Below, piece by piece: positions 1-4,867 of a stretch of 5,229 nt of DNA (position 1 is the stretch's first letter; every line of letters begins with the position of its first letter). The DNA is from JBDTGE01 sp050742975 (GTDB lineage Bacteria > Actinomycetota > Actinomycetes > Mycobacteriales > Jatrophihabitantaceae). The notes below the pieces were generated by a model. That model was not told where the DNA came from, ran no database searches, and saw nothing but the letters and a program-made list of their open reading frames with translations. Made by a program: the position numbers and the translations under genes. The DNA lies in NCBI GenBank assembly GCA_050742975.1, contig JBOGDQ010000320.1, positions 1-5,229 of the forward strand, given 5' to 3'.

Positions 1-459
1 GGCGTGATGAACGTGGTGCGCGCGATACCCGACCTGCTCTATGCGGCGATCCTCGTCTCGGTCATCGGTGTCGGGGCGCTGTCCGGGACGATGGCGCTGT
101 TCCTGTTCAACCTGGCCATAATCGTCAAGCTGGTGTCCGAGGCCCTCGACGCGGTCGACCTCGGCGGGCAGGAGGCGGCGCTCGCGTCGGGCGCCACCTG
201 GACGCGCGCCGACCGGGCGGCGGTGCTGCCCGAGATCCTGCCCGCGTTCGCCTCGCAGGTGCTGTACACGCTCGAGCTCAACGTCCGCGCCTCGACCGTC
301 ATCGGGCTGGTCGGCGCCGGTGGCCTGGGCGTGCTCATCGATCAGGAGCGGACGTTCTACCGCTATCACGCGTTGAGCCTGATCATCCTCGAGATCCTCA
401 TCGTGGTGCTCGCCCTGGAGCTGGTGTCCTCCTGGGTGCGCCGGAGGTTGACGCGGTGA
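1..459 (+). CDS. phnE: PhnE-type ABC transporter permease, C-terminal part (5' end outside window)
   Basis: This is the inner-membrane subunit of a phosphonate-type ABC importer. The reading frame is open from base 1. Aligned by eye with the next gene, its RAIPD motif (bases 19-33) matches RAVPE at residues 134-138 of that permease, so roughly 130 residues lie upstream of the window. The GTG at 4 and ATG at 7 are therefore probably internal codons. The ATPase-contact 'EAA' loop is intact: EAALASGA, 10 residues, then LPEILP (bases 172-243). It is followed by the family-typical segment RASTVIGLVGAGGLG and a last hydrophobic helix ending in RRRLTR. The stop overlaps the next start by 4 bases (GTGA), so the two permeases are probably translated together and pair as a heterodimer. 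The family is clear. The substrate (phosphonate, phosphite or an organophosphate) cannot be read from the permease alone. Confidence 0.9.
   Translation, partial: GVMNVVRAIPDLLYAAILVSVIGVGALSGTMALFLFNLAIIVKLVSEALDAVDLGGQEAALASGATWTRADRAAVLPEILPAFASQVLYTLELNVRASTVIGLVGAGGLGVLIDQERTFYRYHALSLIILEILIVVLALELVSSWVRRRLTR
443..447 (+). promoter_or_regulatory. Shine-Dalgarno for the second permease gene
   Basis: GGAGG lies inside the end of the first permease gene, 8 bases before the GTG at 456 and 11 bases before the ATG at 459. The spacing favours the GTG start, which overlaps the upstream stop as GTGA. This is the only convincing Shine-Dalgarno in the + strand operon. Confidence 0.6.
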
Positions 460-1397
460 TGGACCCGATTGCGCAACTCTCACCGCCCGTGGACCGCCAG
501 AAGTTGCACGATCGGGCCGAGCCGCGTCCGCGCCGGCCTCGACGCATCGGGCGCAACGCTGCGTTCGTTGTCGTCGCCGCGATCGTGATCATCTGCTTCG
601 TCACGGTCAACATGACCTGGTCCAGCCTGGCCGACTTCCCGTCCAGCCTGCGCCACTACCTCGCCCTGATGTTCGGGCCGCCGGATCTGGGGACGCTGCA
701 CCAGGCACTGTCCGCGACGTTGCTGTCGGTGCAGATGGCCTGGTTCGGGACGGTGCTCGGCATCGTGATCTCGCTGCCGCTGAGCTTCCTGGCCACGACG
801 GGGATCGCGCCGTTGCCCGTCCGCGTCGTCGTGCGCGCGCTGTTCGCGGTGCTGCGCGCGGTGCCCGAGGTCGTGATCGCGATCCTGATCCTGTCGGTGA
901 CGGGGCTGACCGCGTTCACCGGTGCGCTCGCGATCGGGGTCGGCTCGATCGGCACGCTCGGCAAGTGGGGTTACGAGTCGATGGAGTCCGTCGATCGCGG
1001 GCCGATCGAGGCGGCGCGCGCAACGGGTGCCGGCCGGAGCCAGATCGTGCGCTGGGGCGTGTGGCCGTCGGCCCAGCCGGAGGTGCTCGCGTTCTGGCTG
1101 TACCGCTTCGAGATCAGCGTGCGCGCGTCGGCGATCCTCGGGCTGATCGGCGCGGGCGGGATCGGCAAGGTGCTCAGCGACAACGTGCAGTTCCGGATCT
1201 GGAACGCTGTTGGCATGCTGCTCATCGTCGTCGTGGTGGTAACCGTGGCGATCGATCTGGTGTCGGGAGTGCTGCGCCGACGATTGATCACCGGACGCTG
1301 GTCGGCACCGCGGCTGCGCCGGACACCGATCGGGCCGCCACCCATCGGCACGCCGCCCATCGGGCCGCCACCCATCGGCACGGTCGCGGCGTCGTGA
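456..1397 (+). CDS. phnE: PhnE-type ABC transporter permease, second copy, with repetitive Pro-rich tail
   Basis: This 313-residue permease is complete and of normal family length. Residues 1-33 form an Arg/Pro-rich cytoplasmic head. TM1 spans about 35-55, a periplasmic stretch about 56-80, and further helices about 84-113, 125-147, 151-170 and 248-272. The EAA loop (185-208) reads EAARATGA, 10 residues, then VWPSAQP. It keeps EAA and the Gly but departs from the usual I-LP ending (V-W-P). RASAILGLIGAGGIG (223-237) closely matches the end of the first permease. The two genes are recognisable paralogues and probably form the two halves of one transport channel. Residues 291-309 are four PIGPP/PIGTP units encoded by a 15-base repeat, a tail that the first permease lacks. 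The GTG start is chosen for its GGAGG spacing and GTGA overlap; the ATG at 459 is the alternative. The substrate is inferred only from the PhnE family. Confidence 0.9.
   Translation: MMDPIAQLSPPVDRQKLHDRAEPRPRRPRRIGRNAAFVVVAAIVIICFVTVNMTWSSLADFPSSLRHYLALMFGPPDLGTLHQALSATLLSVQMAWFGTVLGIVISLPLSFLATTGIAPLPVRVVVRALFAVLRAVPEVVIAILILSVTGLTAFTGALAIGVGSIGTLGKWGYESMESVDRGPIEAARATGAGRSQIVRWGVWPSAQPEVLAFWLYRFEISVRASAILGLIGAGGIGKVLSDNVQFRIWNAVGMLLIVVVVVTVAIDLVSGVLRRRLITGRWSAPRLRRTPIGPPPIGTPPIGPPPIGTVAAS
1326..1385 (+). repeat. Four in-frame 15-base tandem units encoding Pro-Ile-Gly repeats
   Basis: Four consecutive 15-base units start at 1326, 1341, 1356 and 1371. They alternate between an A type (PIGPP) and a B type (PIGTP), giving a 30-base higher-order period. 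The two 30-base blocks differ at one base in the first 27 (ccg versus ccc in the first codon). The fourth unit diverges at its last codon (GTC). The unit length is a multiple of three, so gain or loss of units would change the tail without shifting frame. The array ends 8 bases before the GTG of the next gene, where a ribosome-binding site would normally sit. Confidence 0.85.
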
Positions 1398-2266
1398 GCT
1401 CAGCTGCGTTCGACGCGCCCGGCGGGGTGATGGCGCACATCCGGTCGGTGGCATCGTCCCTGCTGCCCACCGAGCAGGCGGTCGCGGAGGTGTTGCTCGG
1501 CCGGCCAGAAGCGGTAATCGAGATGTCCTCGCAGCAGGTCGCCGAGGCGGCCGGTGCCTCGCGCGCGACCGTGGTGCGCACCTGCCAGAGCCTGGGCTTC
1601 ACCGGCTACCAGCAGCTACGGGTGATGCTCGCGCGCGACCTCGGTCCGGCGGGCGTGGCAGCCGGAGCTACCGCCGGCGAGCCGCAGACGGCGGCGCACG
1701 TGGTGCGCGCCGCGTTCGCGAGCGTGGGCGAGTCGCTGCCCGCGATGACGGCCCTACTGAGCGACGCGGACCTGACCCGCGCGATCGAGACGCTGGCGCG
1801 GGCGCGACGGCTGCTGGTGACCGGGAACGGGCTGTCGGCGCCGCTCGCGCAGCTGTGCGCGCAGCGGTTGACCGCGCTCGGCCTGCCGGCCGACTCACCC
1901 ACTGACGGCATCGCCCAGCAGGTCGCGGCACGGCACATGAGTCCCGACGACGTGCTGCTCGTCATCAGCGGGTCCGGTGCGAACGAGACCACCATGCGCT
2001 GCGCGGCGGCGGCACGCGAGGCGGGCGCGGCGGTCATCCTCATCACCGCGTTCGGGCGGTCCCCGCTGACCGCTGCGGCCGACATCTCGCTCGTCGTCGG
2101 CATGCGCGATCCGACGTTCCGTGATGAGCTCACAGTCACCACGCGGATCCCGCAGTTCATCCTGATCGAGGGACTCATCGCCGGCCTGTCGCGCCGGCTC
2201 GGAGCTGCCGGCGAGGCCGCGCACCTGGCGACGATGGCCGTGGTCGCCGAGAACCTGACCGAGTGA
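1394..2266 (+). CDS. RpiR/MurR-family transcriptional regulator (HTH_6 + SIS domain)
   Basis: This 290-residue protein has the normal length and architecture for the family. The N-terminal HTH domain covers about 13-83, with recognition region SSQQVAEAAGASRATVVRTC (45-64) followed by LGFTGYQQLR, a family hallmark. The SIS fold covers about 130-265 and carries the phosphosugar-loop sequence VISGSGANETT (190-200), the typical S-G-x-G-x-x-x-x-T pattern. Members bind DNA as dimers or tetramers and respond to phosphorylated sugars or related metabolites. The GTG at 1394 overlaps the permease stop as GTGA but has no Shine-Dalgarno, so initiation probably depends on coupling. GTG 1427 or ATG 1430 are alternatives, removing 11 or 12 residues that lie before the conserved domain. 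Its place as last gene of the transporter operon suggests that it controls the operon and senses the imported or derived phospho-compound. The ligand is unknown. Confidence 0.9.
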   Translation: MSSAAFDAPGGVMAHIRSVASSLLPTEQAVAEVLLGRPEAVIEMSSQQVAEAAGASRATVVRTCQSLGFTGYQQLRVMLARDLGPAGVAAGATAGEPQTAAHVVRAAFASVGESLPAMTALLSDADLTRAIETLARARRLLVTGNGLSAPLAQLCAQRLTALGLPADSPTDGIAQQVAARHMSPDDVLLVISGSGANETTMRCAAAAREAGAAVILITAFGRSPLTAAADISLVVGMRDPTFRDELTVTTRIPQFILIEGLIAGLSRRLGAAGEAAHLATMAVVAENLTE

Positions 2267-2310
2267 ACCTTCGATCGGCCGGTTCCGGTGTGCGTTGCCA
2301 TCCTTCGCCG

Positions 2311-3261
2311 CTATGACGATGGCGATGGCGGAGCGAACAGTTCGAGTTCCAGGCCGTCCGGGTCGCGGGCGACGAAGCCGGATCCGTAGGCAGCGTCGGT
2401 GATCGTCCCTGGTTCGGCGGCCCGTTCGGTGAGCAGGTCGCGCCAGAGGACGAGCTGGTCGCGATCGCGACAGCCGATTGCCACGTGCTCCACGCCGGGC
2501 GATGCGGCGGCACCGGTGAGCGAGAGCATCCACCCGCCGCTCGGGCTGGCCAGGACGACGTGGCCGCTGCCGTCCTGGGCCACCTCGCCGTCCACGCGCA
2601 CCAGCCCGAAGGCCTGGGCGTAAAACGGTTCGCTGCGGCGCAGGTCGGTGACGTTGAGGGCTACGTGGTTGATCGGACCGAGGCTCGCCTCACGCCCCAC
2701 CGCGTCTGTGGCCTCGCCCAGGAAGGAACGGGCCTCGTCCTCCTCGAACGAGGGCCCGACGATGCGGGAGTCGTGCTCGGAGTTCAGCCGCACCAGGGTC
2801 TCCAGGTCCAGGTCGAACTCCCCGGCAGGGGGCAGCCGAAGCTCGCGCGTCGGCGTGCCGGCGGCTTCGATCAGGGCGAGGAAGCTGTCGTCGTTGTGCA
2901 CCTGCAGCATCCGCGCCGGGACGGGGCTGGTCACCCGGAAGGTGTGCTCGACGCCGCTCGGCACGCACACGTAGGTCCCTGGTCGTGCCACCACGGTCTG
3001 CTCGCCGCAGCGCACCACCACCTCACCGTCCAGGACGAGGAACGCGTCATCGAGCGCCTCGTGGACATGGCGCGGAGGCGAGCCCCCGGGCGGGACGGTC
3101 AGTTCGATCACCGCGGGTGTGCGCGGCGTCCCCTCGGGGTTGCGCAGCACGGCCAGCGTCCCGAGGAACCACCAGGCCCGACTGGTGTCCGGTTCGCTGA
3201 CGATGTGGCGCTGCGCCGAGGTGACCGGCCGGGCTGAATCGGTGCTGATAGTGCTGCTCAT
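2311..3261 (-). CDS. Cupin-VOC fusion protein (quercetinase-like cupin + glyoxalase-fold domain)
   Basis: This 316-residue cytosolic protein has no signal peptide. Residues about 20-170 match a complete single-domain quercetinase-like cupin. Motif 1 is RHVHEALDDAFLVLDGE (64-80) with metal ligands His65 and His67; Asp72 sits where the family usually has Glu. Motif 2 is PSGVEHTF with His106. The segment RIVGP (166-170) resembles the C-terminus of stand-alone relatives. An acidic linker (172-187, EEDEARSFLGEATD) leads to a VOC domain at 195-311: NHVALNVTD (His199), VEHVAIGC (His259) and DPDGLELELF (Glu307). Three of the four usual VOC metal-ligand positions are therefore recognisable. The ATG at 3261 has GGAG 6 bases upstream. 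It follows the tetR gene by 49 bases on the same strand and is probably co-transcribed and repressed with it. Possible roles are ring-cleaving or oxidative dioxygenation or detoxification of a small aromatic or dicarbonyl. The substrate is unknown. Confidence 0.88.
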   Translation of the reverse strand: MSSTISTDSARPVTSAQRHIVSEPDTSRAWWFLGTLAVLRNPEGTPRTPAVIELTVPPGGSPPRHVHEALDDAFLVLDGEVVVRCGEQTVVARPGTYVCVPSGVEHTFRVTSPVPARMLQVHNDDSFLALIEAAGTPTRELRLPPAGEFDLDLETLVRLNSEHDSRIVGPSFEEDEARSFLGEATDAVGREASLGPINHVALNVTDLRRSEPFYAQAFGLVRVDGEVAQDGSGHVVLASPSGGWMLSLTGAAASPGVEHVAIGCRDRDQLVLWRDLLTERAAEPGTITDAAYGSGFVARDPDGLELELFAPPSPSS

Positions 3262-3266
3262 CGACG

Positions 3267-3271
3267 TCTCC
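3267..3271 (-). promoter_or_regulatory. Shine-Dalgarno for the cupin-VOC gene
   Basis: Read on the minus strand, GGAGA lies 5 bases before the ATG at 3261. It supports this start and independent ribosome entry downstream of the tetR gene. The 49-base tetR/cupin gap shows no obvious terminator. Confidence 0.65.
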
Positions 3272-3310
3272 GTTCGTGTTGGTAGGTGTGTACGTATCGG
3301 CTGCTGCGCC

Positions 3311-3922
3311 TCATGAGCGCTTCGCCCGCCGGGGCGAGCGCCGGCTGGTACCGGGCAGTGTCGAGATCAACGCTTCAATGCCCCAGGCCACCGCCCGCTG
3401 CGCGTCCGCCTCCTCCAGCCCGCTCTCGTCGCTGATGATCACCCACGACGCCGCGCTGCACAGGTGGGCGATGACCGCGACGGCCCAGCGCGCCGTGTCC
3501 GCATCCAGGCCGTCGGTCACCGGCTTCAGCGCGGTACTGATGGCCTCGACTCGCTGCCCGCGGACCTTCGACCGGGTGGCCCGACCGGCCGTCGTCCGCA
3601 CCAGTGCACGGGTCAGTTCCGGACGGGTCGACAACCGGCCTGCGGCCTGCAGCAGGCTGGCGGAGATGTCCTCGGGACCGGCGATGTCGAACGGCACCCC
3701 CAACGACCCGTACAGATGTTCGCCCGCCGCATGCAGCAGCGACGAGCGGTCCGGGAAGTACCGGTACAACGTCCGCAACGAAATCCCAGCGGCCAGCGCG
3801 ACGTCGGCCATCGACACGTCATCGACGACCTTGCTCTCCAGTTCGTCGATCACCGCCTCGAGCACCGCCGTCCGGACCTGTTGCGCCTGACGCTCACGCA
3901 GAGACATCCCGTCCATCGTCAT
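3311..3922 (-). CDS. TetR-family transcriptional repressor
   Basis: This 203-residue protein is of typical TetR length. The N-terminal three-helix DNA-binding domain covers about 9-62: helix 1 RTAVLEAVIDELESK, then the HTH VSMADVALAAGISLRTLYRYFPDRSSLL (in two parts, VSMADVALAAGIS at 36-48 and LRTLYRYFPDRSSLL at 49-63), a textbook TetR_N signature. Residues about 68-190 are the divergent all-helical ligand-binding and dimer domain, so the effector cannot be read. The C-terminus is a basic tail (RRSPRRAKR, 194-202). The ATG at 3922 is preferred because no Shine-Dalgarno is seen and a -10-like hexamer lies 6 bases upstream, suggesting a leaderless mRNA. ATG codons at 3916 and 3907 are alternatives. 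It probably represses itself and the cupin-VOC gene through the TGTCA/TGACA sites upstream. The known parallel is LmrA/QdoR control of a quercetin dioxygenase in Bacillus; that is an analogy, not a homology claim. Confidence 0.92.
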   Translation of the reverse strand: MTMDGMSLRERQAQQVRTAVLEAVIDELESKVVDDVSMADVALAAGISLRTLYRYFPDRSSLLHAAGEHLYGSLGVPFDIAGPEDISASLLQAAGRLSTRPELTRALVRTTAGRATRSKVRGQRVEAISTALKPVTDGLDADTARWAVAVIAHLCSAASWVIISDESGLEEADAQRAVAWGIEALISTLPGTSRRSPRRAKRS

Positions 3923-3928
3923 GGCACG

Positions 3929-3957
3929 ATCATGTCACTATGACACGTATCTGTCAC
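3929..3957 (-). promoter_or_regulatory. Candidate promoter of tetR-cupin unit, leaderless
   Basis: On the minus strand, GTGACA (3957-3952, five of six to TTGACA) is followed after 17 bases by CATGAT (3934-3929, four of six to TATAAT). A start site 7 bases past the -10 would be the A of the ATG at 3922, in keeping with the absence of a Shine-Dalgarno. The -10 is imperfect (C in place of the first T), so this is a candidate only. Confidence 0.4.
3933..3956. promoter_or_regulatory. Candidate TetR operator: three TGTCA/TGACA half-sites
   Basis: TGTCACTATGACA (3933-3945) is a perfect 5-base inverted repeat around a 3-base centre. A third half-site, TGTCA (3952-3956), forms a second inverted repeat with TGACA (3941-3945) around 6 bases. 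The sites overlap the predicted -35, spacer and -10 of the tetR promoter, which suits autorepression. Binding by this TetR is an inference from position and symmetry. Confidence 0.55.
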
Positions 3958-3965
3958 TAGTGGCT

Positions 3966-3977
3966 GGAAAATTTTCC
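3966..3977. other. 12-base perfect AT-centred palindrome
   Basis: GGAAAATTTTCC is a perfect 12-base palindrome and one of the few A/T-rich spots in a very GC-rich window. It lies just upstream of the candidate tetR -35 in the divergent spacer. It could be a protein site, an UP-like or bent element, or chance. It has no loop and is not a convincing terminator. Confidence 0.4.
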
Positions 3978-4038
3978 GAGCACTGTCCGGTTCCGGCCGT
4001 GAGCGGGCGGACGCGGGTGCCGTTGACCGCCGCGGGCG

Positions 4039-4066
4039 ACGAGTAATACCGATCGGTATTACTCGT
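4039..4066. promoter_or_regulatory. 28-base perfect palindrome, probable operator of the toxin-antitoxin genes
   Basis: All 14 base pairs of the dyad match. It is centred between 4052 and 4053 on CCGATCGG, and the arms read ACGAGTAATA / TATTACTCGT. It ends where the extended -10 of the antitoxin promoter begins and spans about -42 to -15 relative to the predicted start, the position expected for a repressor site. VapBC-type complexes commonly bind inverted repeats in their own promoter, so autoregulation is the simplest reading. An ACC-N2-GGT-type core is also common among TetR operators, so the nearby TetR protein is an alternative binder. Confidence 0.7.
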
Positions 4067-4074
4067 GCTATTCT
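4066..4074 (+). promoter_or_regulatory. Extended -10 promoter of vapB, predicted leaderless
   Basis: TGC followed by TATTCT (4069-4074) fits an extended -10 (TGN) with the TANNNT pattern common in actinobacterial promoters. The hexamer is 6 bases from the ATG at 4081, so transcription would start at or next to that A. No Shine-Dalgarno precedes the ATG, which fits leaderless translation. No good -35 is seen at normal spacing; TTGACC at 4023-4028 is too far away for this -10. Confidence 0.5.
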
Positions 4075-4080
4075 CGGCTC

Positions 4081-4302
4081 ATGCGTGTCACGAGCAAGGG
4101 ACAGGTGACCATCCCACAGGACATACGCCGACGCCTTGGCGTCGAGCCTGGCAGCGAGGTCGACTTCGAGGTCGACGACGACGCCGTCCGACTGGTCCGG
4201 CGCACCGAAGGACATGGAGCGGCGCTCGTCAGACAGATGCGGGGGCGCCGCCTGACGATGACCACCGACGAGATCATGGCCCTGACTCGCGGCGAATCCT
4301 GA
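4081..4302 (+). CDS. vapB: AbrB/SpoVT-fold antitoxin, VapB-type
   Basis: This 73-residue protein has an N-terminal swapped-hairpin AbrB domain at about 1-45: MRVTSKGQVTIPQDIRRRLG, then VEPGSEVDFEVDDDAVRLVRR. The TSKGQVTIP signature and the PGSEVDF turn are diagnostic. Two such chains form one DNA-binding unit. Residues about 46-73 (RQMRGRRLTMTTDEIMALTRGES) are the toxin-binding tail that blocks the PIN partner. It precedes the PIN gene by 4 bases, the standard antitoxin-first order, and a perfect 28-base palindrome lies directly upstream. The start at 4081 is the first residue of the conserved domain and is probably leaderless. The family is firm; the pairing with the next gene follows from adjacency. 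Confidence 0.92.
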   Translation: MRVTSKGQVTIPQDIRRRLGVEPGSEVDFEVDDDAVRLVRRTEGHGAALVRQMRGRRLTMTTDEIMALTRGES

Positions 4303-4306
4303 GCTG

Positions 4307-4714
4307 ATGGCGCTCGGGACACTGGTGGCCTCCAACGTGCTGCTCGACGTGTTCACCGACGACCCGCGCTGGGGCGCTTGGTCCGCAGAGCACCTCGCGA
4401 TCGCGTTCGACGCCGGCCCCGTCGCGATCAACCCGCTGATCTTTGCCGAACTCTCCGTCGGGTTCGATCGGATCGAGGATCTCGACGAGGCACTGCCGGA
4501 CAGCATCGAACGCGAGGAGCTGCCCTGGGAGGCGGCGTTTCTGGCCGGACGCTGCTTCCTGCAGTATCGCCGCAGTGGCGGGGCCCGCCGCTCACCGTTG
4601 CCCGACTTCTACATCGCTGCCCACGCTGCGACGAGCGGGCGCGCACTGCTCACGCGTGACCGACCTCGATATCTGCACCTATTGCCGACACTCGAGGTCA
4701 TCTCACCCGAGTAG
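4307..4714 (+). CDS. vapC: PIN-domain protein, VapC-type toxin with first catalytic Asp replaced
   Basis: This 135-residue protein has the normal length of a VapC ribonuclease and a full PIN fold. Strand 1 is TLVASNVLLDVFTDDP (5-20). The acidic residues are Glu48 in FAELSVGF, Asp100 in SPLPDFYIAAHA, and Asp118 in LLTRDRPRY. PIN nucleases use four acidic residues to hold Mg2+/Mn2+, and the first lies in strand 1 as LVDSNVLLD or LVDTNVLLD. Here that position is Ala8 (GCC, bases 4328-4330; Asp would be GAC, one base different). Catalysis may therefore be lost or reduced. The frame is otherwise intact with no stops, so the gene is not visibly decaying elsewhere. It could be an inactive toxin kept for autoregulation, an early pseudotoxin, or a sequencing artefact. 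The ATG at 4307 lies 4 bases after the antitoxin stop with no clear Shine-Dalgarno, suggesting coupled translation. Confidence 0.9.
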   Translation: MALGTLVASNVLLDVFTDDPRWGAWSAEHLAIAFDAGPVAINPLIFAELSVGFDRIEDLDEALPDSIEREELPWEAAFLAGRCFLQYRRSGGARRSPLPDFYIAAHAATSGRALLTRDRPRYLHLLPTLEVISPE

Positions 4715-4823
4715 CGGCACGAAGTGCGGTGCTGGTCTGTTCGGTCAGCGATCCGCTACCGGCGACGGCCCCTGCATCGGCATGGCGGACGTCCAGTCGG
4801 CCTCACACGCCCGGTCGGAGCGT

Positions 4824-4855
4824 CATCCGGATGTGGATCGTCCGCACCTGCAGGT
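4824..4855. other. Two 10-base perfect palindromes upstream of the VOC gene
   Basis: CATCCGGATG (4824-4833) and ACCTGCAGGT (4846-4855) are each perfect 10-base palindromes, 12 bases apart, in the 153-base gap between the PIN gene and the VOC gene. They differ in sequence, so they are not two copies of one operator. No good -10 or -35 pair or terminator is seen in the gap. A regulatory role is possible but weakly supported. Confidence 0.3.
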
Positions 4856-4867
4856 ACCGTGCCCGAC

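Noticed and set aside
4..9. GTG/ATG at the window start as the true start of the first permease
   Set aside because: Comparison with the second permease shows that the conserved family region begins about 130 residues earlier, so the frame is cut by the window edge.
965..1393. N-terminal extension of the RpiR reading frame to 433 residues
   Set aside because: It lies wholly in an alternative frame of the second permease, is Arg-rich and low-complexity, and the RpiR family starts at about 1430. The GTGA overlap at 1394 gives a sensible start.
480..1454. 324-residue open frame on the minus strand opposite the second permease
   Set aside because: The composition (Arg/Asp/His-rich, no fold signature) is that of an antisense shadow of a high-GC gene.
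2297..2323. GCCATC/GATGGC inverted repeat between the convergent RpiR and cupin-VOC genes
   Set aside because: It has a 6-base stem with a 15-base loop, no T-run, and lies partly within the cupin-VOC 3' end. A shorter GAACC/GGTTC pair at 2265-2285 is weaker still. Neither makes a convincing terminator.
2485..3237. 250-residue open frame on the plus strand opposite the cupin-VOC gene
   Set aside because: The opposite strand encodes two recognisable domains end to end; this frame has no family signature and no start signal.
4023..4028. TTGACC as the -35 of the vapB promoter
   Set aside because: It is 40 bases from the good -10 at 4069. The nearest -10-like hexamer at normal spacing (TAATAC, 15-base spacer) lies inside the dyad and matches poorly.
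3919..4506. 195-residue open frame on the minus strand across the spacer and the vapBC genes
   Set aside because: It runs through the promoter palindromes and opposite two well-supported genes, and has no recognisable domain.
4717..4727. GCAC-GAA-GTGC hairpin after the PIN gene
   Set aside because: A four-base stem with no following T-tract is too weak to call a terminator.
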